Translations under genes and position numbers: made by a program
The notes under the pieces: model-generated
Told to the model about the DNA's origin: nothing
Databases searched by the model: none
What the model saw: the letters and a program-made list of their open reading frames with translations, nothing else
Shown: positions 1 through 7,013 of the stretch, in pieces
How the letters are laid out: every line of letters begins with the position of its first letter
Numbering within the stretch: the first letter of the stretch is position 1
From: an uncultured Faecalibacterium sp.
GTDB lineage: Bacteria; Bacillota; Clostridia; Oscillospirales; Ruminococcaceae
Length of the DNA stretch: 23,360 bases
Direction: 5' to 3'
NCBI GenBank assembly: GCA_937907025.1
Contig: CALESJ010000042.1
Span: 1-23,360 of the forward strand

Positions 1-54
1 AGTTCCACAACCCCTCCGCCGCTGCGCGGCACCTCCCCTTACACAGGGGAGGCT
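1..54. repeat. Partial hairpin repeat (right arm), R0
   Basis: This is the right half of the repeat family seen ten times in full elsewhere in the window. It holds the ACAACCCC box, the hairpin GCCGC-tgc-GCGGC and the terminal hairpin CTCCCCT-tacac-AGGGGAG ending in GGCT. The left half lies beyond the window edge. Confidence 0.9.
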
Positions 55-129
55 TGGGGCAAAGTCGCACCAACCCCAGTCACTTTCTTCCGTTTTATAA
101 CAAACATTCCGGACACGCCATTCAAATCC

Positions 130-411
130 ATTCCTTGCTCAGGCTCCCCAGGGCCTGAGCAAGGCCGTCGTCAGGTGGCCGCATCTCAGTGGAGCAAGGT
201 TCCTCACCCTACCAATGGCCGCTTTTCGCGGCCGGGGAATAGAGGAACCAACGCTGCGCGTTGTTTTTTGCATCGTGCTTCGCACGATTTCGCAGCATAG
301 CTGCTCAGGCAAAAAGCCGCAGCCCTGGTCGGCGGCCGCCGCCTCGAAACGGTGGCGGTTTTTCGGTTCCTTTTTGACGCCAAAAAGGAACAACACCCCG
401 GCAGACTGCCG
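130..411. other. Hairpin-rich non-coding stretch
   Basis: I see no convincing gene between the edge repeat and the acyP terminator. The stretch instead contains a run of perfect inverted repeats. They are a 12-bp stem at 133-144/153-164, GGCCGC-ttttc-GCGGCC at 217-233, ATCGTGC-ttc-GCACGAT at 272-288, an 11-bp stem at 366-376/381-391, and CGGCA-gac-TGCCG at 399-411 followed by four T. Open frames crossing it are rich in Arg, Cys and Pro and have no recognisable domain, so I treat them as chance. It could be a structured RNA or another repeat family with a single copy here. Confidence 0.5.
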
Positions 412-440
412 TTTTCCGGCATTTTTCCGCCTTCTCAAAC

Positions 441-486
441 AGAAAAAACAAAATCAGGGCGCTCCCTCAAAAGCAAGGGAACGCCC
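441..486 (-). terminator. Rho-independent terminator of the apeB-gluQ-copA-acyP operon
   Basis: The 11-bp arms at 457-467 and 476-486 pair with one G-T wobble and an 8-nt loop. On the minus strand they are followed by a T-rich tail (tgattttgttttttc). The stem lies about 22 bases past the acyP stop. Confidence 0.88.
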
Positions 487-508
487 CGGGTTGTTTTTAT
501 GGTTGGAA

Positions 509-790
509 TCAGCCCCGCACCCGGAACCCGCGCTCGGTTTCGTCCACGGGAACGGTGCGGCAGGTCATGTTTTCGATCATGATCCACTTGCTGGTGGCGG
601 TAATGGTGGGCACCAGCTTGTCCAGCACGGCGGGGTCGCCCTGGGCTTCCAGCTCCACGCTGCCGTCCCAGTTGTTCACCACCCAGCCGGTCAGCCCCAG
701 CAGAGAGGCCGCATACTGGGCCCGGTACCGGAACCCCACGCCCTGCACGCTGCCGGTGAACCGCCAGTGGCGGCGCTCAGGGGCGCTCAT
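509..790 (-). CDS. acyP: Acylphosphatase
   Basis: A 93-residue protein of the usual size for this family, which hydrolyses carboxyl-phosphate bonds such as those in acetyl phosphate or 1,3-bisphosphoglycerate in the cytosol. The family signature GSVQGVGFRYRA is at residues 13-24 and includes the phosphate-binding loop and the catalytic Arg21. The second signature, GWVVNNWDGSVELEAQG, is at 35-51 with the catalytic Asn at 39 or 40. The start codon overlaps the copA stop as ATGA, so translation is probably coupled. A link to copper export is not obvious. Acylphosphatases can hydrolyse the aspartyl-phosphate of P-type ATPases in vitro, which is a family-level idea and not something this sequence proves. 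Confidence 0.95.
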   Translation of the reverse strand: MSAPERRHWRFTGSVQGVGFRYRAQYAASLLGLTGWVVNNWDGSVELEAQGDPAVLDKLVPTITATSKWIMIENMTCRTVPVDETERGFRVRG

Positions 791-999
791 TCCTCGATCC
801 CCGTCACCGTGTAGTCCTTGGCCTGCACGGCGTCCCGCAGGGCATCGTCGGCCACCGGGGCGCTCAGGGTCACCACGGCGGTGCCCGCCTCATGGCTGAC
901 GGCGGCGCTCTCCACCCCATCCAGGGCTTCCAGCGCCTTTTTCACGGTGGCTTCGCAGTGGGCACACATCATGCCCTCGATATGAACAGTCTTGGTCAT
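787..999 (-). CDS. copZ: Candidate internal CopZ-like copper chaperone translated from the 3' end of copA
   Basis: Met791 of CopA is an ATG at 999 that begins a complete 70-residue heavy-metal domain with the metal site GMMCAHC. Eight bases upstream is a strong Shine-Dalgarno, AAAAAGGAG (1008-1016). The preceding linker is low-complexity, as expected for sequence joining two once-separate genes. A free chaperone could therefore be made by in-frame internal initiation, alongside the fused form. The sequence shows the site directly. Its use is inferred. An alternative is that the site is only a relic of an ancestral separate copZ and is no longer used. Confidence 0.55.
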   Translation of the reverse strand: MTKTVHIEGMMCAHCEATVKKALEALDGVESAAVSHEAGTAVVTLSAPVADDALRDAVQAKDYTVTGIEE

Positions 1000-3369
1000 A
1001 ACCACATCTCCTTTTTCCGGTGCAGCATCCGCCCCAGCGGCCGGGCAGGCCACCGGGCAGGCCCGGGGTTCGGGCATCGCCGCCCGGGCCGGTGCCGCAT
1101 GTTTGGGCGGGGCATCGTGCTCCGCGTCGTGAGGGTCAAAGGTGTTCAGCCGCAGGGCATTGGCCACCACACACACGCTGGACAGGCTCATGGCCGCCGC
1201 GGCGATCATGGGGTTGAGCAGGATGCCCAACGGGTACAGCACACCCGCCGCCAGCGGGATACAGACGGCATTATAGAAGAAAGCCCAGAACAGGTTCTGG
1301 TGGATGTTGGTGACCACCCTGCGGGACAGGCGCACCGCGGCGGCGATGTCCGCCGGGTCGCTGCGCACCAGCACCACATCGGCGGCGTCCAGGGCCACAT
1401 CCGCCCCGGCACCGATGGCAATGCCGGTATCCGCCCGGGTCAGGGCCGGGGCATCGTTGATGCCGTCGCCCACCATGGCCACCCGGCCGTCCTCCTGCAG
1501 GCGGCGGACCTCCGCCTCCTTGCCGGCGGGCAGCACCCCGGCCACCACGTCGGCGGTGTCCAGGCCCACCTGGGCGGCAATGTACGCGGCGGTGTTGGCG
1601 TTGTCACCGGTGAGCAGCACCACATGCAGGCCCAGGGCCCGCAGTTCGGCAATGGCCTGTTTGCTGCTGGGCTTGACCGAATCCGCCACCCCGATGACCC
1701 CGGCCGCGTGACCGTCCAGGGAGAAATACAGGGGCGTGGCGCCCTGTTCCGCCAGGCGATGCCCTGCTTCCAGCAGGTCTTCGGGCACATCCGCCTGGCT
1801 GCAGATGAAGTCCTCGCTGCCGCCGGCCATGAGTTTGCCGGCCATTTTGCCCACCAGGCCCTTGCCCGGCACGGCCTGCACATCCTTGACCATGGAGGGG
1901 CGCACGCCGTTCTCTTTGGCGCAGGCCAGCACCGCCTTGGCCAGGGGATGCTCGCTCTGGCTTTCCAGGGCAGCGGCCATGCCCAGCAGGAACTTCTGGG
2001 GCACGCGGCGGGTGCCCACGATCTCCATGACCGCGGGTTCGCCGGTGGTCACGGTGCCGGTCTTGTCCAGCACCACGGTATCGGTGTAGCCGGTGGCTTC
2101 CAGGCTGGCGGCGGTCTTGAAGAGGATGCCGCTGCGGGCACCCACGCCGGAGCCCACCATGACGGCCACCGGGGTGGCCAGACCCAGAGCACAGGGGCAG
2201 CTGATGACCAGCACGCTGATGGCCCGGGCCAGGGCGAAGTCAAAGGGTTTGCCGATCAGCAGCCAGATGACCATGGTCACCGCCGCAATGCCGATGACCG
2301 TGGGCACAAAGATCCCGGCCACCTTGTCGGCGGTGCGGGCCAGGGGCGCCTTGGTGGAGGCGGCGTCCGCCACCAGCCGGATGACCTGGCTCAAAGTGGT
2401 ATCCTGGCCCACACGGGTGGCCCGGCAGGTCATGGCGCCGTTCTGGTTGATGGTGGCAGCGCTGACCGGGCTGCCTTTTTCCTTATCCACCGGCATGCTC
2501 TCGCCGGTGAGGGCGGCCTCGTTCACGCTGGACCGGCCTTCCAGCACCACGCCGTCCACCGGGATGCTCTCCCCGGGACGGACCAGGAAAATATCGCCCA
2601 CCCGGACCTGTTCCACCGGGATGGTCAGTTCGCCCTCATCCCGCAGGACGCAGGCGGTGGGCGGGGCCAGCTGCATCAGGCTCTTCAGCGCGCTGGTGGT
2701 CTTGCCCTTGGAGTAGGCTTCCAGCATCTTGCCCACCGTGATGAGGGTCAGAATCATGGAAGCGGATTCAAAATACAGATCGTGGCGGAACTGCATGACC
2801 TGGTCCGGGTTGCCGGCGGCGATGCCGCCCCCGATCATGAAGATGGCAAACACGCCGTAGACCAGCGCCGCCCCGGCGCCCATGGCCACCAGGGTGTCCA
2901 TGCCGGGGGAAAGGCTGCGCACGCCCTTCCATCCGCTGATGAAGAACGCCCGGTTGATCCAGCACACCGGCAAAGTCAGGGCCAGCTGCACCAGACCGTA
3001 CCACAGAGCGCCCCAGCCGTCGCCGTCCAGGAAGGGCGGCAGCGGCAGGCCCACCATGTGGCCCATGCTCAGATACATCAGCGGCACCAGGAAACACAGG
3101 CTCAGGATCAGGCGGCGCTTGAGTTTGGGGGTTTCGGTATCCTCCAGGGCGTCGGCGTCGGTTTCCTCGGCCACAGCCGCCCCGTAACCGGCGGCTTCCA
3201 CCGCCGCGATCACATCTTCGGGCACAGGGTCGGCATCATATTCCACCTGCATGCTGTTGGTCAGCAGGCTCACCGATACCCCGGCAACCCCGGGCACGGC
3301 GGCCACTGCCTTTTCCACATGGGCGCTGCAGGCCGCACAGCTCATGCCGGTCACTTCAAACCGCTGCAT
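787..3369 (-). CDS. copA: Copper-exporting P1B-type ATPase with an extra C-terminal HMA domain
   Basis: An 860-residue membrane pump that uses ATP to export Cu(I). An N-terminal heavy-metal domain has GMSCAAC at 8-14. The membrane segments flank the actuator motif TGES at 288-291. The Cu(I)-specific CPC is at 391-393, the phosphorylated Asp435 is in DKTGT, the HP motif is at 474-475 and GDGINDAP is at 634-641. Residues 741-790 form an Ala/Pro-rich linker containing CPVACP. A second heavy-metal domain follows at 791-860, with GMMCAHC at 799-805. A C-terminal HMA domain is unusual for bacterial CopA. The start has the Shine-Dalgarno AAAGGAAG seven bases upstream. The gene begins 48 bases after gluQ and overlaps acyP, so it is probably part of the apeB-gluQ-copA-acyP operon. 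Confidence 0.97.
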   Translation of the reverse strand: MQRFEVTGMSCAACSAHVEKAVAAVPGVAGVSVSLLTNSMQVEYDADPVPEDVIAAVEAAGYGAAVAEETDADALEDTETPKLKRRLILSLCFLVPLMYLSMGHMVGLPLPPFLDGDGWGALWYGLVQLALTLPVCWINRAFFISGWKGVRSLSPGMDTLVAMGAGAALVYGVFAIFMIGGGIAAGNPDQVMQFRHDLYFESASMILTLITVGKMLEAYSKGKTTSALKSLMQLAPPTACVLRDEGELTIPVEQVRVGDIFLVRPGESIPVDGVVLEGRSSVNEAALTGESMPVDKEKGSPVSAATINQNGAMTCRATRVGQDTTLSQVIRLVADAASTKAPLARTADKVAGIFVPTVIGIAAVTMVIWLLIGKPFDFALARAISVLVISCPCALGLATPVAVMVGSGVGARSGILFKTAASLEATGYTDTVVLDKTGTVTTGEPAVMEIVGTRRVPQKFLLGMAAALESQSEHPLAKAVLACAKENGVRPSMVKDVQAVPGKGLVGKMAGKLMAGGSEDFICSQADVPEDLLEAGHRLAEQGATPLYFSLDGHAAGVIGVADSVKPSSKQAIAELRALGLHVVLLTGDNANTAAYIAAQVGLDTADVVAGVLPAGKEAEVRRLQEDGRVAMVGDGINDAPALTRADTGIAIGAGADVALDAADVVLVRSDPADIAAAVRLSRRVVTNIHQNLFWAFFYNAVCIPLAAGVLYPLGILLNPMIAAAAMSLSSVCVVANALRLNTFDPHDAEHDAPPKHAAPARAAMPEPRACPVACPAAGADAAPEKGDVVMTKTVHIEGMMCAHCEATVKKALEALDGVESAAVSHEAGTAVVTLSAPVADDALRDAVQAKDYTVTGIEE

Positions 3370-3417
3370 AGGTACACTTCCTTTCCGTTGCGGTATCGCG
3401 TTTCATTGGCTGCAAAA

Positions 3418-4356
3418 TCAGAACAGCCCCTCGGGCAGAAGGATGTCCTGCCGGGGCACCTTTTCCCAGGAAAACCCGTCCGCCAGCTCGGCGGGGGTGC
3501 GGGGGTCAGGGGCTTTCTGCAGGCCGCAGGCGTAGGCCAGACGGCCGATGATCTGTTCGGGGGAATACTTTGCCTGCAGATGTTCCAGGCTTTCGTCCCC
3601 GTCCCGCTTGGACAGCCGCCGCCCGTCCGGGGCCAGCAGCAGGGGCATGTGGAAAAATTCCGGGGCGTTCAGGCCCAACGTGCGGTAGAGCCACAGCTGC
3701 CGGGGGGTGCTGGAAAGCAGGTCCGCCCCGCGCACCACCTCGGTGACGCCCATGAGGGCATCATCCACCACCACTGCCAGCTGGTAGGCAAACACCCCGT
3801 CCGCCCGGCGCAGGTAGAAGTCCCCGCAGTCCCGGGCCAGGTTTTCCTCGTAGTAGCCCAGGTGCCCGTCGGTGAAGCCGATGGTTTCCTCCGGCACCCG
3901 GACCCGCCAGGCGGGGGGACGGCGGCGGGATTTTTCCGCCACCTGTTCGGGGGTCAGGTTCCGGCAGGTGCCGGCGTAGACCACCTGGCCGTCGCTGCGG
4001 TGGGGGGCGTCGGCGGCGTGGAGCTGGCTGCGGCTGCAAAAACAGGGGTAGACCAGTCCTTTTTTCCACAAAACATCATAAAATTGTTGATAAATGGCGC
4101 TGCGCTCGCTCTGGTAGTAGGGGCCGTCGGGACCGCCCGCATCGCCGCCTTCATCGGCGGAAAGCCCCAACCACGCCAGGTCCTGCTGCAAAAGTTCCGC
4201 GAATTTGCGGGGGCAGCGGGCGGTGTCCAGGTCCTCGATGCGCAGCACCACCCTGCCGCCCTTGCTCTTGGCCGAAAGCCAGGCCAGCAGGCAGCAGCAC
4301 AGGTTGCCCAGGTGCATCCGGCCGCTGGGGCTGGGTGCGTACCGGCCAACGGTCAT
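3418..4356 (-). CDS. gluQ: Glutamyl-queuosine tRNA(Asp) synthetase (GluQ-RS)
   Basis: A 312-residue paralogue of the GluRS catalytic core that lacks the anticodon-binding domain, which is the hallmark of GluQ-RS. The family attaches glutamate to queuosine 34 of tRNA-Asp. The HIGH-like motif is HLGN at 15-18, and the KMSKS-like motif is RLSKRDGD at 247-254. A zinc site is visible as C105-x-C107 with Tyr127 and Cys131. The ATG overlaps the apeB stop as ATGA, so the two genes are probably translationally coupled. A full GluRS would be about 480 residues, so truncation is an unlikely explanation given the intact motifs. Confidence 0.93.
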   Translation of the reverse strand: MTVGRYAPSPSGRMHLGNLCCCLLAWLSAKSKGGRVVLRIEDLDTARCPRKFAELLQQDLAWLGLSADEGGDAGGPDGPYYQSERSAIYQQFYDVLWKKGLVYPCFCSRSQLHAADAPHRSDGQVVYAGTCRNLTPEQVAEKSRRRPPAWRVRVPEETIGFTDGHLGYYEENLARDCGDFYLRRADGVFAYQLAVVVDDALMGVTEVVRGADLLSSTPRQLWLYRTLGLNAPEFFHMPLLLAPDGRRLSKRDGDESLEHLQAKYSPEQIIGRLAYACGLQKAPDPRTPAELADGFSWEKVPRQDILLPEGLF

Positions 4357-5663
4357 TGGGCCGCCTCCAGGGTATACTGGCCGTCGCCCAGGCAGCGCAG
4401 GTGGGTGCGGTAGAAGGCATCCACCGCCCGCACCATGGCGTCGGCGTCGGCCACAGCGGCGGTTTCCACGGCGCTGTGCATGCCCAGCTGGGCCAGGCCG
4501 ATGTCCGCCATGGGCACCGGCAGGGTGTGGCTCTGCAGATTGCCCAGGGTGGAGCCGCCGGGCAGGTCCGCCCGGTTGGCAAACTGCTGGACCTTTACGT
4601 CAGCCAGGCGGCAGATTTCCTTGACCACCGCGCCGGACAGGGCGTTGGTGGTGTATTTCTGGCTGGCGTTGACCTTCAGCACCAGACCGCCGCCCAGGCG
4701 CACCGGGTTGGCGGGGTCGGCCTTGTCGGCAAAGTTGGGATGGGTGGCGTGGGCGTTGTCGGCGCTGAGGGCAAAGCTGTTGGCCAGGGCCCGCTGCATG
4801 CCCTGGGCGCTGTGGGGCACCGCGTCATACACCCGGTCCAGCACGTCCCGCAAAAAGATGCTGGCCGCGCCCTGGCGGGTGCCGCTGCCCACTTCCTCGT
4901 TGTCGAACATGGCCCAGACGGGGGCGCAGGCGCTGTCGGTGGCGTCGGCCGCCGAGAGGAACCCGAACAGGGTGGTGGCGGCGCACTCCAGGTCGTCGAT
5001 GCGGGGCGCCATGAAGAACTCGCCCTCCGGCCCGATGGTGGTGGGCGCCTGCCGGGTGTACAGGGTCAGGTCAAAGTCCACGATTTCCTCCTCGGCCACG
5101 GCCAGGGCTTCGGCCAGCAGAGCGGGCAGGGGGCGGCAGCCTTCGGGGCCGTACAGCGGCTGCATGTCCACCTGGGGGTTATACTTGTGGCCGTCGTTGA
5201 CGGTGCGGTCCATGTGGATGGCCAGGGAGGGAATGACCACCAGGTCCCGGTCCAGGTCCACCAGACGGGATTCCAGGCCGTCCGCGGTGCGCACCAGCAC
5301 CCGGCCCGCGATGGACAGGGGCCGGTCCAGCCAAGTGGCCATGTTCATGCCGCCGTAGCCTTCCACGTTCAGGCGGGTGCAGCCTGCCGAGGTGACGGCG
5401 GTGTTCTTGATGCGCCAGCAGGGGGAATCGCTGTGGCTGGCGGTGATGCGCCAGCCGCCGATGGCGTGGTCGGGCACCCGCCAGGCGATGAGGGAGGAGT
5501 TGTTGCGGGTGGTATAGTAGCCGCGGCCGGGTTCCAGGTTCCAGTAATCCGCCTCTTCCAGGCGGGTGAAGCCGGCGGCGTCCAGCAGGGAGGCCGCATG
5601 GGCGACGGCATGGAACGGGGTGACCCCCGCGCGGAGAAAATCAAAAAGCTGCTGCATCTGCAT
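4353..5663 (-). CDS. apeB: M18-family metallo-aminopeptidase (aspartyl aminopeptidase type)
   Basis: A 436-residue cytosolic di-metal peptidase that removes N-terminal residues, often acidic ones in this family. Metal-site and family motifs are visible: SHSDSP at 76-81, PRIDDL at 220-225, FDNEEVGSGT at 253-262, SADNAHATHP at 300-309 and GMHSAVE near 394. I chose the ATG at 5663 because AAGGA lies about ten bases upstream. The frame stays open back to 5723, but that position coincides with the predicted transcription start, so the longer form is unlikely. It is the first gene of the operon and overlaps gluQ by four bases. Confidence 0.94.
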   Translation of the reverse strand: MQMQQLFDFLRAGVTPFHAVAHAASLLDAAGFTRLEEADYWNLEPGRGYYTTRNNSSLIAWRVPDHAIGGWRITASHSDSPCWRIKNTAVTSAGCTRLNVEGYGGMNMATWLDRPLSIAGRVLVRTADGLESRLVDLDRDLVVIPSLAIHMDRTVNDGHKYNPQVDMQPLYGPEGCRPLPALLAEALAVAEEEIVDFDLTLYTRQAPTTIGPEGEFFMAPRIDDLECAATTLFGFLSAADATDSACAPVWAMFDNEEVGSGTRQGAASIFLRDVLDRVYDAVPHSAQGMQRALANSFALSADNAHATHPNFADKADPANPVRLGGGLVLKVNASQKYTTNALSGAVVKEICRLADVKVQQFANRADLPGGSTLGNLQSHTLPVPMADIGLAQLGMHSAVETAAVADADAMVRAVDAFYRTHLRCLGDGQYTLEAAQ

Positions 5664-5729
5664 GGTTTTGTGTTCCTTCTTTAAATATAGGTTTGCCCGG
5701 CCCGGCAAAGGGGCCGACGGCATGCTTTT

Positions 5730-5758
5730 ATTGTACCGCAGGCCCGGGCTTGCGGCAA
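5730..5758 (-). promoter_or_regulatory. Promoter of the apeB-gluQ-copA-acyP operon with a dyad in its spacer
   Basis: On the minus strand a -35 box TTGCCG (5753-5758) and a -10 box TACAAT (5730-5735) are separated by 17 bases. The spacer is almost entirely filled by a 20-bp near-palindrome at 5736-5755, CCGCAGGCCCGGGCTTGCGG, with one mismatched pair. This suggests an operator. The predicted transcript starts near 5723. Confidence 0.75.
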
Positions 5759-5806
5759 CAGAATTTTGGTGGTATTCTTAATTCTAATCTGATTTACCAA
5801 AAAGGC

Positions 5807-5818
5807 AAGTACGCACTT
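5807..5818. promoter_or_regulatory. Weak candidate operator near the HxlR-type gene
   Basis: The sequence AAGT-acgc-ACTT forms a small inverted repeat 36 bases before the regulator start codon and about 50 bases from the divergent -35 box. The position suits autoregulation. The stem is short, so chance is possible. Confidence 0.25.
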
Positions 5819-5853
5819 AAAAGATACTGCTATCCAAAAGGAGAGTAAGGACA

Positions 5854-6210
5854 ATGAAGCCGGAACCGGGATGCAACTGCCGTTATGCGGACGTGGGCTG
5901 TGACAAGATGGAACAGGTGATGGAGCAGATCAGCGGCAAGTGGAAGATGCGGATTTTGTTCATGGTGGGGGCCCACGGCACCCTGCGGTACGGGGAGCTG
6001 CGGAATCTGCTGGGCGGAGTGACCCACAAGATGCTGAGCAACCAGCTGAAAGAGCTGGCGGCGGACGGGCTGATCCACCGCCACGATTACGGGGAAGTGC
6101 CGCCCCGGGTGGAGTACAGCCTGACCGAACACGGCGAAGCGCTGATGCCGATTTTTGATGATATCCAGGCGTATATCAAAAAATATGGGGATTGTGTGTG
6201 CGGGGGGTGA
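5854..6210 (+). CDS. HxlR-family winged-helix transcriptional regulator
   Basis: A 118-residue protein with the HxlR core: EQISGKWKMRIL near the N-terminus, LRYGELRNLLGGVTHKMLSN as the recognition-helix region, then LKELAADGLIHR and a wing ending PPRVEYSLTEHGEAL. Such proteins bind inverted sites as dimers, often sensing reactive or aromatic compounds through Cys residues. Here Cys7, Cys9 and Cys16 precede the helix-turn-helix. The start has AAAAGGAGAG 8-10 bases upstream. The gene is divergent from the apeB operon and has no partner gene on its own strand before the repeats, so the apeB-copA operon or the gene itself is the likeliest target. That target is inference. No terminator is evident after the stop, where repeats begin. 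Confidence 0.9.
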   Translation: MKPEPGCNCRYADVGCDKMEQVMEQISGKWKMRILFMVGAHGTLRYGELRNLLGGVTHKMLSNQLKELAADGLIHRHDYGEVPPRVEYSLTEHGEALMPIFDDIQAYIKKYGDCVCGG

Positions 6211-6265
6211 CGGCAGTTTGCCGGAGAACGGAACATGATTGAATCCCCTTGCCGGGGTAGAGAGC

Positions 6266-6406
6266 GGCTCCCTTGTGTAAAGGGAGCTGGCGCCGTAGGC
6301 GACTGAGGGATTGTGAACTTTCCGCTGCTGCCCGTAAACGGGATATCCCGCAGACTCCACAACCCCTCCGGGGCTGCGCCCCACCTCCCCTTACACAGGG
6401 GAGGCT
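6266..6406. repeat. Hairpin repeat R1 (full copy)
   Basis: First of four tandem units with a period of about 157 bases. The left terminal hairpin is CTCCCTT-gtgta-AAGGGAG, in which both arms have changed relative to the family CTCCCCT/AGGGGAG, so pairing is kept. Inner stems are CGCC-gta-GGCG, CCCGT-aa-ACGGG and GGGGC-tgc-GCCCC. The unit is preceded by the conserved GTAGAGA. Confidence 0.95.
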
Positions 6407-6421
6407 CCCGGGGTAGAGAGC

Positions 6422-6563
6422 GGTTCCCCTGTGTAAGGGGAGCTGGCAGCGAAGCTGACTGAGGGGTTGGAAACTTGCTGGTGCTGCCCGTAAACGGGAT
6501 ATGACCGCAAACTCCACAACCCCACCGGGGCTGCGCCCCACCTCCCCTTACACAGGGGAGGCT
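6422..6563. repeat. Hairpin repeat R2 (full copy)
   Basis: Second tandem unit. The left inner stem is CAGC-gaa-GCTG instead of CGCC/GGCG, the centre is CCCGT-aa-ACGGG and the right inner stem is GGGGC-tgc-GCCCC. The terminal hairpins are retained. GTAGAGA precedes it. Confidence 0.95.
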
Positions 6564-6578
6564 CCCGGGGTAGAGATC

Positions 6579-6720
6579 GGCTCCCCTGTGTAAGGGGAGC
6601 TGGCGCCGTAGGCGACTGAGGGGTTGTAGACTTGCTGATGTTGCCCGTAAACGGGATATGACCGCAGACTCCACAACCCCTCCGGGGCTGCGCCCCACCT
6701 CCCCTTACACAGGGGAGGCT
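6579..6720. repeat. Hairpin repeat R3 (full copy)
   Basis: Third tandem unit, with stems CGCC-gta-GGCG, CCCGT-aa-ACGGG and GGGGC-tgc-GCCCC between the two terminal CTCCCCT/AGGGGAG hairpins. Confidence 0.95.
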
Positions 6721-6736
6721 TGCCGGGGTAGAGAGC

Positions 6737-6877
6737 GGCTCCCTTGTGTAAGGGGAGCTGGCAGCGAAGCTGACTGAGGGATTGTGAACTTTCCGCTGCT
6801 GCCCGTGAACGGGATATCCCGCAGACTCCACAACCCCACCGGGGCTGTGCCCCACCTCCCCTTACACAGGGGAGGCT
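6737..6877. repeat. Hairpin repeat R4 (full copy)
   Basis: Fourth tandem unit. The left inner stem is CAGC-gaa-GCTG as in R2, and the right inner stem is GGGGC-tgt-GCCCC with an altered loop. A degenerate right-arm remnant follows at 6892-6919. Confidence 0.95.
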
Positions 6878-6891
6878 CAGGGGAAGATGGT

Positions 6892-6919
6892 GGCTGCGCC
6901 CCCCAACCACAGGGGAGGC
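6892..6919. repeat. Right-arm remnant of the hairpin repeat
   Basis: The right inner region followed directly by CCAACCACAGGGGAGG, the variant terminal arm also seen near 17541 and 23301. The left arm is missing. Confidence 0.7.
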
Positions 6920-6978
6920 ATCCGGCAAGGTTGCCCCCAGTGGGGAGCCGTTCTCCCCTCCCCCACTGGTATCCCGCC

Positions 6979-7007
6979 TTGCATCCACCCCCAAGGGGTG
7001 GTATACT
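6979..7007 (+). promoter_or_regulatory. Promoter of the MATE gene with a perfect dyad in the spacer
   Basis: A -35 box TTGCAT (6979-6984) and a -10 box TATACT (7002-7007) are 17 bases apart. The whole spacer is a perfect inverted repeat, CCACCCC-CAA-GGGGTGG (6985-7001). This suggests a repressor or activator site. The predicted start of transcription is near 7014, leaving a leader of about 104 bases. Confidence 0.75.
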
Positions 7008-7013
7008 TAACTT

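Noticed and set aside
215..814. A plus-strand gene over the hairpin-rich region and acyP
   Set aside because: It overlaps acyP in antisense, and its product has no recognisable fold or domain.
892..4413. A very long plus-strand open frame antisense to copA and gluQ
   Set aside because: Its His/Gly/Gln-rich product matches the pattern produced opposite GC-rich genes and has no domain. copA and gluQ are clear on the other strand.
5664..5723. A longer N-terminus for apeB starting at 5723
   Set aside because: It would start at the predicted transcription start site. The ATG at 5663 has a proper Shine-Dalgarno.
6266..6877. CRISPR array
   Set aside because: The units are about 141 bp, fold into several hairpins, and are joined by short near-identical linkers. 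There are no unique spacers of uniform length and no cas genes.
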